Part shown: piece by piece, positions 1 through 11,097 of the stretch
Position numbering within the stretch: position 1 is the stretch's first letter
Layout: every line of letters starts with the position of its first letter
Assembly: GCA_028554755.1 (NCBI GenBank)
Contig: JAPTOF010000006.1
Coordinates: forward strand, 1,544,501 to 1,608,500
Source: Cordia subcordata
Lineage: Eukaryota > Streptophyta > Magnoliopsida > Boraginales > Cordiaceae
Length of the DNA stretch: 64,000 nucleotides
Reading direction: 5' to 3'
Program-made: the position numbers and the translations under genes
The notes under the pieces: generated by a model
Database searches by the model: none
What the model was told of the DNA's origin: nothing
The model's input: only the letters and a program-made list of their open reading frames with translations

Positions 1-2556
1 TATGTTGCTCTAGTTGATGACTATAGTAGATTTGTATGGATTTATCCCATGAAAAATAAATCAGACACTTTTGATGTCTTTTCTAGTTTTTATTTCACGG
101 TCCATGCTCAATTTCAAGTTACTGTCCAAACATTAAGGACAAATAATGGTACAGAGTTCATCAATCAAAAGTTTAAAGCATTCCTACAAACTAAAGGCAT
201 ATTACATCAAACAAGCTGCCCTTACACACCTCAACAAAATGGCAGAGTAGAAAGAAAACACAGACATTTGATAGAAACTACTCTAGCTCTTTTACATCAA
301 AGTCACTTACCTACTACATTCTGGTTAGAAGCTCTTTCCATGGCAAACTATTTGATAAATAGGTTGCCTACATCAACACTGCATAATCATTCACCGTTTG
401 AACTATTATATTCCATCAAACCTGACTACTCTAACCTCAGAGCTTTTGGGTGTTTGTGTTATCCCTGGCTAAAACCATACAACAAACACAAATTAGAACT
501 CAGGTCTAAACCATGCATCTTTCTAGGATTCTGTTCTCTTACTAAAGGGTTCAAATGTCTGGAAATGGAGAATCATAGAGCTTATATCTCTAGACATGTC
601 AGATTTAATGAGGGGGTGTTTCCCTATCCACATAATCACTCTGACTCAAATTCTATATCCCAATTTCAACTGGTAACAGAGTCTTCTCCAATTCAAAAGG
701 AGCATTCTATTCAATGTCCTACAGTTTATTCCTTTCCTATAGAATATCCACCTGTTTTCTCACCATCTCCAGCTCAGTGTCATGACTCAGAGTCATTTAT
801 TTCTTCAGAACCCAGTCTGAATATTCCCATGCATTCTGTTACCTCATCATCCTCTGCATCCACTCATTCTGAACCTCAAACTCAGTCTTCATTTCAACAC
901 TCTCCAGTTCAGAATCTATCTACTTCTGAGTCTAGCTCTGTCTCTGCACCATCTGAATCTTTTCATGATTTAGCTCCTACAAGTCATCATCCCATGCTAA
1001 CTAGGTCCAAGACTGGTTGTTTACCACCACCATTGTATCAACTTCACAATTTGATTGCTGCACCAACTCAACATGAACCTAAGTCTTACAAAGAAGCAGC
1101 CAAATATCAATGTTGGGACACTTCAATGAAAGAAGAATATAAAGCATTAATTGATCAGCAGACTTGGGATCTTGTTCTCTTACCTTCAAACAGGGAACCA
1201 ATTGGATCAAAATAGGTCTACAGGATAAAAACACATGCTGATGATTCAGTGGCAAGGTATAAGGCTAGACTGGTGGCTAAAGGCTATCTCCAGGAACATG
1301 GTATTGACTACCGGGAGACCTTTAGTCCTGTGGTCAAGAGTCAAACAATAAGGACAGTCTTATGCCTAGCTTTGCATCATCAATGGAGTCTAAAACAGTT
1401 AGATGTTTCAAATGCCTTTCTTCATGGAGCTCTAGAGGAGAAAGTTTATATGCTTCAACCTCAAGGGTTTGAAGACTCCAACAAGCCAGACTATGCTTGC
1501 AGGCTGAGAAAATCTCTGTATGGTCCTAAACAGGCTCCTAGAGCCTCGTATTATAGGCTATCTACCTCCCTGCTTCAACAGAAGTTTCAACTGAGTACTG
1601 CAGATACCTCTCTTTTTATTCACAAAGCTACCACATCTTATACACTAGTGTTGATTTATGTGGATGATATAATAGTCACAGGCAGTTCACCCTCTTTTAT
1701 TGCATCTTTACTGCAAGCAATGAGAAGTCAGTTTGCAATGAAGGATCTAGCGTCTCTTTCATATTTCGCAGGTATAGAGGTTACCTATACTACTTCAAGG
1801 TTGGTGTTACATCAAACAAAATATGCTAAAGATATTCTAGCACAAGCAGGCATAATTGACTGTTCTACAGTGGGTACTCCAACTGTTTCTAAGTCCACAA
1901 CTACTGCTGCAGACAATACTACACAATATTCTAATGGTACTCAGTTCAGAAGTTTAGTTGGCTCATTGCAATATCTGACAATGACAAGGCCAGATTTGCA
2001 GTATGCTATCAATACATTGTGTCAACATGTTCACTCCCCAACTACTGCAGATTTTGCTTCTCTTAAGAGAACTTTAAGGTATCTTAAAGGGACTTTGGGA
2101 CAAGGTCTTTTCTTTCAGCCTGGACCACTTCATCTCTGTGCCTACAGTGATTCAGATTGGGCATCTGATGTGCAAGATAGGAAGTCTACTACAGGTTATG
2201 TTATCTACCTAGGGCCAAATGTTATTTCCTGGACTTCAAAGAAACAACATACTGTGGCAAGGTCATCAACAGAAGCTAAGTACAGGGTCATGGCTAATGC
2301 AGCTTCTGAACTTAAGTGGCTTACATATCTATTGCATGATCTTCATGTTCCTGTTTCCACTGCTACATTACACTATGATAATGTCTCTACTATGGCATTA
2401 GCTGCTAATCCAGTTTTTCATGCTAGAACAAAGCATATAGAGATTGACTACCATTTTGTTAGAGAACAAGTGGTATCCAAGGCTCTGCAACTTTCTTATA
2501 TTTCTTCTAAGGAACAGATGGCTGACTTGTTTACTAAAGCCCTGTCACAACAATAG
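1..2556 (+). pseudogene. copia pol (integrase-RT-RNase H), broken by an in-frame stop
   Basis: One frame is open from base 1 to 1212, meets a TAG at 1213-1215, and resumes in the same frame to 2556. Seen: the integrase motif LVDDYSRFVW at the left edge, RTNNGTEF near 137-160, the QQNGRVERKH region near 232-262, the RT catalytic YVDD near 1657-1668, and RNase H with SDSDWASD near 2149-2172 and ARSSTEAKY near 2258-2284. Two defects stand out. The TAG lies where copia proteins usually have the Trp of the conserved KW motif, a single G-to-A change. The integrase motif reads RTNNG where the family has RTDNG, so the second catalytic Asp is Asn, again explained by one G-to-A change. Both make autonomous activity unlikely. 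Otherwise the frame is intact over 2.5 kb, suggesting a fairly recent insertion. Confidence 0.85.
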
Positions 2557-2617
2557 TTCCATTATCTCAAAGGCAAGCTTCCCTTGGTATTGCAACCCAG
2601 ATCAGCTTGAAGAAAGA

Positions 2618-2820
2618 TGATAAGTATTAGCTAAGGCATTAATGTAATTATAGACAGGAAAGGAGTTAGTGGAACTGCAGTATATGTAAAAGCAGGACAG
2701 AGCACTAGTTAGTTAGTTATGCCAGCCTGTCATAGTTAGTTATAATCTCAACTTACTATAAATAGTTGAGATCATGTATTCCCAGTTCATTAAGTCAATG
2801 AAAGATATTTTCCTCTATCA
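2618..2820 (+). repeat. probable 3' LTR of the copia element
   Basis: Starts TGATAAG and ends CTATCA, giving the short terminal inverted repeat TGATA/TATCA expected of a copia LTR. It follows the pol stop by about 60 bp. A TATAAATA-like box lies near 2757-2764. Without the 5' LTR the right border is inferred. Confidence 0.5.
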
Positions 2821-3165
2821 TTTCTTCAATCTCATTCCATAGAATGGATTGAATTGAACATAGTTTATTCAAAGTAATACTTCCATGATTACAAACAGAG
2901 GTTCTTTAATTCTTAACCCCTCCATCACTTTTTGCTTGATCTACATTCTCCAGGATACTGTACAACCTTAGAAAAGTAAGTAAGCAATATTTTCATACAC
3001 ATGGTTAGCACCCCTACCTTAGCCTTAGTCTTTAGGCAACCACAATTTTTAACTTAATTCCTGGTGAAAAATAACTAGCAAACTAATAGATACAATTCTA
3101 AAACTGTCAACAATTTCTACACATCAACTTGCAATCTTCCAAAAACTGCAATACATTGAACCTAC

Positions 3166-5257
3166 CTCATAGGTCATATTATCCAGATCAATGTCATCAT
3201 CCCTAATGTTTTGCCTTGCACCCTGCGTTTAGTGGCATGTATCTAAAATTAGATATCAAGTGTTTATCATATGAAGGGGAAACCACCAGTCAGAAGTTCA
3301 AAGAAGTTCCATATATACCCTCACAGGAGTGGCTTGAGGAGTAGCTTGAGGAGAAACTTGAGGAGTGGCTTGAGGAATAGATTGAGGAGCGGTGTCCCTG
3401 CTCTCTGCAGATCAGCACACCTTAATATCAGCAAAATGTACATGAGAAGTCATATAGCATTAAGCATTTTAAGATTTTAAAGATCAACTCATCCAAAAAT
3501 TTAGAGTCAGTAATGATCAATACATTGATGGATGTACGCATAGATTACATGTCATGATTGTCTCTGCACGAGTGCAGGTTTCTCAATGTTAACAACTCCA
3601 GAAAGACCAAAACATATAAATTATCTCGAACTTAATCTCTGGAATCACTTTTCTTCCTAAGGCTTATTCCATCTCTCACTTTCATAATCGCATAAATTTG
3701 GAGCAAAACGAAGAAACTGAAGTTATTCAAATTGCAGTAGAATACTAATAATCATCAATCATCAGCATCTTTATGTAATTAACTACCAAGATTTGCACCA
3801 AGAGAGAGAAAAGTTTTCCTGCCAGATTGACCTGCTGAAACTTAATGTGAGATGGAAGAGAAATTATTCTTTTAGGTTCCAGCATATTGGTAGGCCCTCT
3901 GTTGCTGGTTGGCCAATCCATCTGCCACCCTTCCTCCTTACATTGCTTTTGGTATGACAGTCAGGTAGAGTTAATAGTCATCTGGTTTCTCTTGTTCCCT
4001 TATCAAAGTTCACAGGCACGGAGAAATTTCTAAATTTATCATAGTAATAAACTCCACCATAGAGGCAAAATCTCCTCATATGAGATATTATATTATGCCT
4101 TAAAAGCAATTAATCAGAACAGTCTTCCAAGTAAACAAACAGGATACTAGCACTAAAACTGAGAAGCCTATGTTTAAGAGACATCCCATGAATATCTTCC
4201 TAAAAGCATCTCCATTTCTTATAACCATTTACATTCTTTCCGTCTCTTTTCCCCATTGTTTAATTATTGGAATTGCATGAGACTGGCCTTCATCATATAT
4301 TTCTCACCGGGGGAATCTTTAAGTGCTTATTCTGCCACCAATGAAGAAGAATAGCACACAGGATGATTCCCAGGCAACTAGGTAGCCTGACTGTTTAATG
4401 CGTTGACTGGCAGATAATGGAAAGTTTTGTACAGCCAGCCACAAAGTCCAGATCTTCAGACATCTGGAAATTGAAGCAATATTGGCATGCAGAAGCATCA
4501 TGCTGGTATTGCACAGCCATCATAGATGCGTAAAGGCATACGTGAATTACAGTTTTATGTAGTTTATTTAATTGTAAGTTGCAAGAGAAACTACAATCTT
4601 TTCACAGAAACATCAAATCTAGGTTTGGTTTAGGCAATAGTGAGGACGTAACAGATGCATACCACAAATTATCGGCAAGAGGAGAAAATAATGGTGATTC
4701 ATAAATTAGAGAAGTAATAGTGTGACAAAAGAAAGAGGATATGAGATCTCCAAATGAATATATATTATCTAGAAGAATCAGCAATAATATGAAAGGGTGA
4801 AATTTGTGTTACCAGCAGCCGCAGCACTGTGCTCCGCGATATAGAAGTATTTGAAGTCCTCGCCTAATGCCTGTAAGGATCTAGCTAGAAGTTCATCCAG
4901 TTCCACTTGTGATCCAACTCCAGCACTGTGTGAAGATTCACCTACTTGTGGTGGTAAGAGACTCCTATCAGTGGTTTGACCAGGGGTTGAGTTGCTGTTC
5001 TGTCCATATGCTTGAATTGCCAGATAAACACTCTCCTGCAACATAACAGTGACAGAGTAAACGCATATAGTGAATAAACTATGTAAATTCTTTCAATATT
5101 TATTCAGAATGGGAGTCTTAAAAACCTGATGTAGAAGAAATTCTTCGTAACTAATATCACCATCCTCAGGGAAAAGATCTCTGAAGTGTTCCACAATTTC
5201 AGCAGGTATTTTACCATTCAAATAATGGTTATGCGCCTCGGACGTTTCAGACATCAT
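3166..5257 (-). CDS. BIG BROTHER-like RING-type E3 ubiquitin ligase, N-terminal exons only (partial)
   Basis: Four coding exons join in phase on the minus strand: 5257-5126 (ATG start, 44 codons), 5035-4813, 3404-3325 and 3222-3166, each with GT-AG borders, giving about 164 residues. The protein starts MMSETSEAHNHYLNG, has an acidic segment ending SYEEFLLHQ, a block with LDELLARSLQALGEDF, a degenerate PQAT repeat stretch (exon 3404-3325), and DDDIDLDNMTYE, the segment that precedes the RING-H2 domain in BIG BROTHER-type E3 ligases. In that family the next residues and the Cys/His RING follow at once, but no such exon is found between 3165 and the copia element ending near 2840. The RING exons are either beyond the left edge, with the element in an intron, or lost. 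A 5' leader exon probably runs from about 6790 to a GT donor at 6661/6660, followed by a long leader intron ending near 5258. Family assignment rests on remembered conservation. Known relatives ubiquitinate growth regulators and limit organ size. Confidence 0.6.
3405..4812 (-). other. intron of the BIG BROTHER-like gene (1.4 kb)
   Basis: Donor GGTAACA at 4812 and acceptor CTGCAG just above 3404 fit in phase (one base carried over). I found no further coding segment, RNA gene or transposon in it. Confidence 0.5.
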
Positions 5258-6661
5258 CTAAGATTATTCTTCCTTACTTTGAGGGGACTCTTCTATAAAT
5301 TCACCAAAATAATCCTTCAGATTGGAACCAGGTAAGAAGAAGCACATAAGAAGACTCAGAAGGGCTCTATGTTAAATGTAAAAATGCAGTTCAAGATTAT
5401 CAAGTTACCGGCTTTCTCAAGGAAGAGGTTACAGATATTCCATATCTTCCTTGCACTTAAAAAGTTTACACACACTAGCTATATATACAACTATAAATCC
5501 CAAAATGTAAATCTATGAAGCAAATTGATAAATTGAAAATCTTTTACATAATATATGTTTTCAAACACATTTTTTCCTTCTAAAATTGGAGTCATTTCTC
5601 TTAATTAGTTTCTTATTTTTTCCTCACTTCTAAGATGAGATATGATGAAGAAAGGCACTTGTTAAGCCAAGTAAAGATTTAAAAGAATCCTCCTGTAATC
5701 TGTAAACTACTGCTAGCACCAAATTATTAAAGACTACAAATTTACTAATTACGTATATCACACGGATTGAGAATTAATGCTGAAACACGTAACCAAGCAC
5801 GAGCATGATTGCTGTATATTCATTTCTTAGGAGTTATAGTAACTTGCTATGCTCATCATGAAGCCAAGACAATTATATAAGAAAATGGACAAAGATAAGA
5901 ACTTACTATGTTCAGCAAGAATTTGTATTCTTCTGCTTCACCAGTGATCACGGTACTTATAAATCCAATTGGTCATGTATAAGCATTTGCGATCTATGGA
6001 CTTTACATGACTAGCAAAAGTCTTTCTTTAATAATTATGTTGCTTTTAGTGATAGTAAAAGACATTAGGATTAGACTAAAGATCGCTGAAACTTGCAAAA
6101 TATTAAATAGACATTGAATAGTATGCATGAAGCCATATAAGATTTCAATAAAATCATAAACAAAAGCACTGATTCGCGTGGTGGGATAAGGTTGAGATTG
6201 ATTTAGTTATATAAGCGGAGTGCAAGAAAATCATTACAAATAGCAGACACAAATTCTAAACAATTTCCCACGATTGGAAAGATCAATAGAAATGAAGTCT
6301 TTAGTTGACTGGCTTACCCAATAATTGAGCAAAATTAAAGCCAAACTCACGAAATGGACAAATCAGAGCACAATTTAACAGAGCAAGAAGCAACCCAGAA
6401 ATGTACCATCACCAAATCATTATTTAATAAACATATTTGATGCCAATCATTAACTTTCTGAGCTAAATTGACCAAGTCATGGTTAGGCATGAGCTGAGTA
6501 CCTGACCATTTAAGGCAAAACTGTGAGTTATCAAAAAGACAGTGACCAAAATTCTAAAGAAATGGTTCAGAAAAACGGAATCTTGAATTTGATTCATATG
6601 CATGAATTTAGTAAAAATGCAGAAAGGAAGGGGGGGGGAAAAAAAAGAAGAGTAGAATTAC
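5258..6661 (-). other. probable 5'-UTR intron of the BIG BROTHER-like gene
   Basis: A donor-like AGAG/GTAATT at 6661-6660 and an AG just before the ATG at 5257 could bound a leader intron. The interval is AT-rich with no coding features seen. Borders are inferred. Confidence 0.35.
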
Positions 6662-6740
6662 CTCTGAATCACTGAATGAAGATAATAAGATGGCTTCTTC
6701 TCTCTCCCTATCAAGACTGAGGCTTCACTGAGTGAGAGTG

Positions 6741-6743
<3 letters not shown>

Positions 6744-6774
<31 letters not shown>
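6744..6774. repeat. (GA)n microsatellite in the probable 5' leader
   Basis: About 15 GA units; on the minus strand it reads as a CT tract, common in plant 5' leaders and proximal promoters. It lies in the probable leader exon of the BIG BROTHER-like gene. Confidence 0.9.
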
Positions 6775-6775
<1 letters not shown>

Positions 6776-6799
6776 ACAGAGTTGAAAGGAAAAAGGGTG

Positions 6800-7513
6800 G
6801 AAACTGAACGAACATAAAATTTATTGTTTGGACGGTGGTGGCAAAAGCAAAGGGCTTGGGGCCCCACATAAACAAGAAGCTAGCATGTCTGACAAGTATG
6901 ACTTTCATGTCTTTCTTGCAAAAGGCTTTCTTTTGCCCTTTTCCCCTTTTCTTATGCGGGAAAAGGTTAGCCTTTATTTTAATTGATTTGTCGGGTAGCA
7001 TTTTGTGTTTTTCTTTAGTTTTTATATTCTTCTTTAAGGTGGTTGAGGAGGGGAATGCCATTCTAAGGGACAACTTTGGGATTGATTCATTGCCAATATT
7101 AGAGCTAACATTCGTTTTGTCAGGAAATAAAATGTTTGCATGGTCCATAGAATGCTCTGTATATTTTTGGCAGCTAAAAATATCCTTGAATTGATCATTT
7201 CAATGTCTGCGAGAGTAAAATGAAATAATTTATTGGCCAAACTAAATAATAATAATAATAATAATAGAGGTGTATTATAATTAAATAAGAGTAACTATTT
7301 TTCGCAATGTTGTGATATTAACAAAATGGTCTTATAAGATCAGAGAATGATTAAGAGACGTTGAGGGAACACACAGTGCTAGAAGGTGAGTGGTTCTAAC
7401 GAAGTCATCATTCACCTGCTGGGATTGACCATGACTCCAACAGCATCTTTTAAACATCAAAATATACCCAACAGGACCCGCAGACTGCCGTGCGCTACCA
7501 ATTCTCTTCCATT

Positions 7514-7559
<46 letters not shown>

Positions 7560-8240
7560 GTGTTGGGGGGATTGGTAAGGCTAAATAAAAAAAAGTACTC
7601 AAACGTCACGCCTGCTTAATAATTAAGCAGGAGCTTATCACCTACCAGGTTTGGACATTAGCAACAAGAAGATTTTGCAACTCCTGTGCAACCAAAAGGG
7701 CTGGACACACAAAAACAAAAAACAAAAAAATCAACGGTTCAAATAATCCATCAACATACTACCATCAAATCTCTTTCATTACGTCACAAACATTAATAAG
7801 GAAAAATCCAAGAGGTTAAATCATAGTGAGAAGATTGTCAGCCATGGCACTGAAGTGCTGCAACAGTCTCCTTTGACGTCTTATCGTTCTCTTTCAAGTC
7901 TTGCTTTGTGTAGGCAATATCCACTCACCATCCAACAACGGCTTATTTTTAAGTTCTCACAGGTCCCTTTGGTATTCATACATCATTTCCTGCTTATTCT
8001 TCAAGTGCTTATAAGCGCATCCACTTGAAAAATGTTTAAGAATCATTAAATGATTATCCTTAACAAATAAATTGAGCACTTTCAAGTTATATGCACTTAA
8101 ACTAACACATAAATAATCACCAAGTGCTTATGAGTTACGCAAACAGCCCAAATGTCGGCCAAAAGCTGAGAGAGGAATCTAAAACCACATATGACAGACA
8201 AAGACATCATTGACCTCCAACGATCAACCAGTAATTAATG
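6800..8240. other. intergenic spacer between two minus-strand genes
   Basis: Holds the upstream region of the BIG BROTHER-like gene (right of about 6790), an (ATA)n run near 7245-7266, a (TC)n run at 7517-7555 and AT-rich sequence. Short open frames on both strands show no family resemblance. No gene is called. Confidence 0.6.
7517..7555. repeat. (TC)n microsatellite
   Basis: Uninterrupted TC dinucleotide run of about 19 units in intergenic sequence. Confidence 0.9.
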
Positions 8241-8492
8241 TCAAAGTCCCTACACATCAACCACATTTTCAGCAATGCAGGAGCAACAGCACTGCATGAA
8301 CTGCATCAACATATAAATTAGTCCAGAAGACTGGGACCAAGAAGGTTCATTAATCATTCAACCACCCACAGATCTAATTACCGGGTTTTTATACAAATTA
8401 GTACAGTGCTATAACACACAGCCAACGGGAACAGGTAGAGAACTAAACAGAAGCATGTCTCAAACATCGTTCTGTTTGCATATAAGCATGCG

Positions 8493-10993
8493 TCAATCAC
8501 CTCCCACTTGTCTTTTCCATGAGTCCTCCACAATCAGTTCATCCACTCCCCAATCTTCATAACTGACACATATGAGGAAACAAATAAAATTAAGTTCAGA
8601 TGCAATGGGGCATAACAGAATCCAATAATGCACATTAATGTAAAAGAATCTATGTGGCAGTTTCTTTGCTGATATCAGGGCTGGCAGAGGACAGGGAACA
8701 TCAAACAGAGAATCTACCTTCCATCTGGGAGGTACCGGCGAATGGTAAAAGGTATTTTTCTCTCCCGGAGCTCCTTCATTGCAATCTAAAACAGATAATG
8801 AGATAAGAAGTAAGGAAACAAGAAGCAAAAGGACAATGTTTATACCCTAAACAAACAAAAGATCATTAGATAGTTAAGGCACTGACTGAGTAGCAAGAAA
8901 ATTTTGCAAGGCCATGTTTAACACCTTGAATCAAGTTGGGTGGGTAAATAGTATATAAAGCAGGCTAGGGCCAAGAGGATAAAGACATTTTAGTCCTATC
9001 CACATGAAAAACGACGCCCTCTGCACGAAATTATCCCACCAGAGCATGATGTTAAGAGAGATGGAGATTTTGCACAAACTATCTGGATAGCATCAGCTAT
9101 CTTATTTGGTCTAAACATTGAACAAGCATAAAATGAGGATAGAACCAGCCTAAGTATAACCTCTCCATTATTCCCACACATCAAAAATTGCAAACAGAAG
9201 ATAAAATAAAGACAACTAAAACTGCCCATAATTGGAGACTTAAACAAAAAATTTATCATAGACTCTTTTATGCACATTCCACTAAAACTGGGGAAAGCAA
9301 TAAGAACATCAAGGAGATAGTGTCCTCAACACAGATCAAAAGATTTTTAGAGAACGACAGAGCAAAATCCAACCGATTAGTTAGATATAAATATCTAAAA
9401 GGCAAATGCAGATGTTTGCTTAACGCTACGAAATGCTAGAACAAACATGAAGTGAAGATTAGACAATATTCAGACACGAATGAAGAAAAAGAAACACCCT
9501 ATGATAAGGAGGGGAAGGATATTAGACAATATTCAGACACGAATGAAGAAAAAGAAACACCCTATATGATAAGGAGGGGAAGGATGAAAGAGTTTCTTTT
9601 TGTACTGCGAATGGTGATGTCATCCATCAATGCCACAGAACAAGAGCTCACAACCTTTTGAGACATGACTAGCCTTCTCTAATCATATCACTTATAGCTC
9701 AAACAGCTCATGGAAGATTACAGAAGCAAGCATTACAAATTCAATCTTACATACTGGTAAATGAAAGTCATACAGTTCTACTCCCCAACAAAATTCGCAA
9801 GAAGCTTACCTCAAGAGGATCAGTTTCACCCTCCAATTCAACCATCACAGGAGCATTCATGCTGTTAAAGCCCAAAGAAAATCAATAAGCAGTTAGATTC
9901 AATCGGTCTAAATAAAGCTTTCTGAATAGAACCTACAAGAACCAATGAGAACCTGATCTGCAGAGCACGAGTACCCAAAATTCTGGCACGCTCATATTTG
10001 GTCATGTACTTGGATGTCTTCCGAGGGCGCTCTACGGGCTCCTGTTCTGGTTTTTCTTCTCCTTCACCCAAAAGCGCATCAGGGATATCCTCATTGTTAA
10101 TATTATCTTCTTCAAGCTCTACCCCTTCCTGGATATACCAAGCAAGAATCAATTAATACTCCATCACATATGACCCACACAAGAATGTTAATCCAAAACC
10201 TAAAAGCATGTTAATAAGAAAGAATTCTTACCTCAGGCTCAGGCTCCAAAGGCTCATCCTCATATCTACAAAATGAAGATCAACCAGTATCAAACAACAC
10301 GGCAAAATTCAAACATTTGTATACGTCATCTTTACAACTAACATTAATAGCTGCAACAACAAATAGACACCCAAGTTGAACCAATGCAGTTCACAACAAT
10401 ACAAATAGCCTAGCTCCGAAACAAATTCTTCCTTCAACCTACTTTTGTGAAGCACCTGACCCAGAACTCGGAGCGCGTTCCATGTCGTAGACTGGAGAAT
10501 AAATGTCTATGGCTAAATAAGAACGAGGCCTTAAAAAAATTAACCTGAGTGACTATATTTTGTTATAAACACACTTGTATCATTTGACCCACGATTCAAA
10601 CTAAAGATAGTTCTCTCTATCTGTTTATCTCTTGTTTCTCTAAAACACCCAGCAAAAGAAAGCACGAATAAATTCCGGACCGAGAAAAACAAGTTTGATA
10701 AACCCTAAACCCTAGTTAGACAACATTTCAATCCACAAACACATAAGCCAATAATAATAATCAAACAGTAACACAGATAAATTTCACACAGAATTATCGA
10801 CTAGCTAAAGCTCAATAGTGTTAGATAAATTAAGAAAAACAGCGTAAGGAATGACAAATAATTTCACAAATTGCACGAAATTAAATAGTATAACAATACG
10901 TAAATTTTGTATATATTTAAGCATGCAAAAGAGGTTAAGGTAGAGAGATGGGGAAAGTCACCCTCCGTCCATCTCGTAGTCTTCGTCCGCCAT
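8493..10993 (-). CDS. NRPB6: RPB6/RPABC2, shared subunit 6 of nuclear RNA polymerases
   Basis: Six exons on the minus strand join in phase to 143 residues: 10993-10962, 10265-10232, 10128-9953, 9861-9810, 8785-8718 and 8562-8493, all GT-AG. The protein starts [11 protein letters not shown], continues with an acidic N-terminal half, then the core [19 protein letters not shown], a [17 protein letters not shown] segment, an [12 protein letters not shown] segment and the C-terminus [16 protein letters not shown]. Length and C-terminus match plant RPB6 (about 144 residues). RPB6 is a common subunit of RNA polymerases I, II and III and of the plant-specific IV and V; it sits at the clamp base and stabilises assembly in the nucleus. 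The ATG is the only one giving this conserved N-terminus. A TATA-like box at 11090-11097 lies about 97 bp upstream, and a double telo-box lies in intron 1. The gene looks intact. Confidence 0.95.
9458..9585. repeat. two-copy 63-65 bp tandem repeat in RPB6 intron 4
   Basis: Copy 1 at 9458-9520 and copy 2 at 9521-9585 are nearly identical; copy 2 has a 2-bp AT gain after CCCTAT. The tract lies wholly in the intron between exons 9861-9810 and 8785-8718. Confidence 0.9.
10700..10715. promoter_or_regulatory. double telo-box (AAACCCTAAACCCTAG) in RPB6 intron 1
   Basis: Two abutting telomere-like AAACCCTA units lie in intron 1, about 280 bp into the gene from the ATG. Telo-boxes near the 5' ends of plant ribosomal and other growth-linked genes are known to support expression in cycling cells; a role here is inference. 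Confidence 0.6.
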
Positions 10994-11089
10994 TTTTGGT
11001 TTTCTTCTGTGCTGCTGTAGCGAAACTCACCCTGCTTTCTCTCCGTCGAATGTTTATATGTGTTTGGGAACAATAAATTCCTCTCTCCA

Positions 11090-11097
11090 TATATATA
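11090..11097 (-). promoter_or_regulatory. TATA box of RPB6
   Basis: TATATATA about 97 bp upstream of the RPB6 ATG on the coding strand, followed by CT-rich sequence. Position suits a start site near 11060. Confidence 0.55.

Larger units (their letters stand above)
1..2840 (+). mobile_element. Ty1/copia LTR retrotransposon, 3' part, running off the left edge
   Basis: The window opens inside the integrase of a copia-type polyprotein and continues in one frame through reverse transcriptase and RNase H to a stop at 2554-2556. About 60 bases on, a TGATA start near 2618 follows a purine-rich stretch that could be the polypurine tract, and a matching TATCA end lies at 2816-2820, so a short LTR of about 200 bp is likely. 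The 5' LTR, gag and protease lie outside the window, so the LTR limits cannot be proven; the end could be 2820 or about 2840. The order integrase, reverse transcriptase, RNase H identifies copia rather than gypsy. The element sits next to, and probably within an intron of, the minus-strand BIG BROTHER-like gene that starts at 3166. Confidence 0.85.

Noticed and set aside
3271..3480. Plus-strand frame with repeated RSGLRSSLRRNLRSGLRNRLRSG
   Set aside because: It is the opposite strand of the PQAT-repeat exon of the BIG BROTHER-like gene, which fits splice phase.
4319..4501. Minus-strand open frame between exons of the E3 gene
   Set aside because: No splice-compatible phase and no RING cysteine pattern; treated as intron.
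6658..7240. Several overlapping frames around the GA microsatellite
   Set aside because: Low-complexity Leu/Ser translation of the CT repeat and random frames; no conserved motif.
8000..8140. Repeated AAGTGCTTAT words as a possible MITE
   Set aside because: The words are direct rather than inverted, and no ends or target duplication could be defined.
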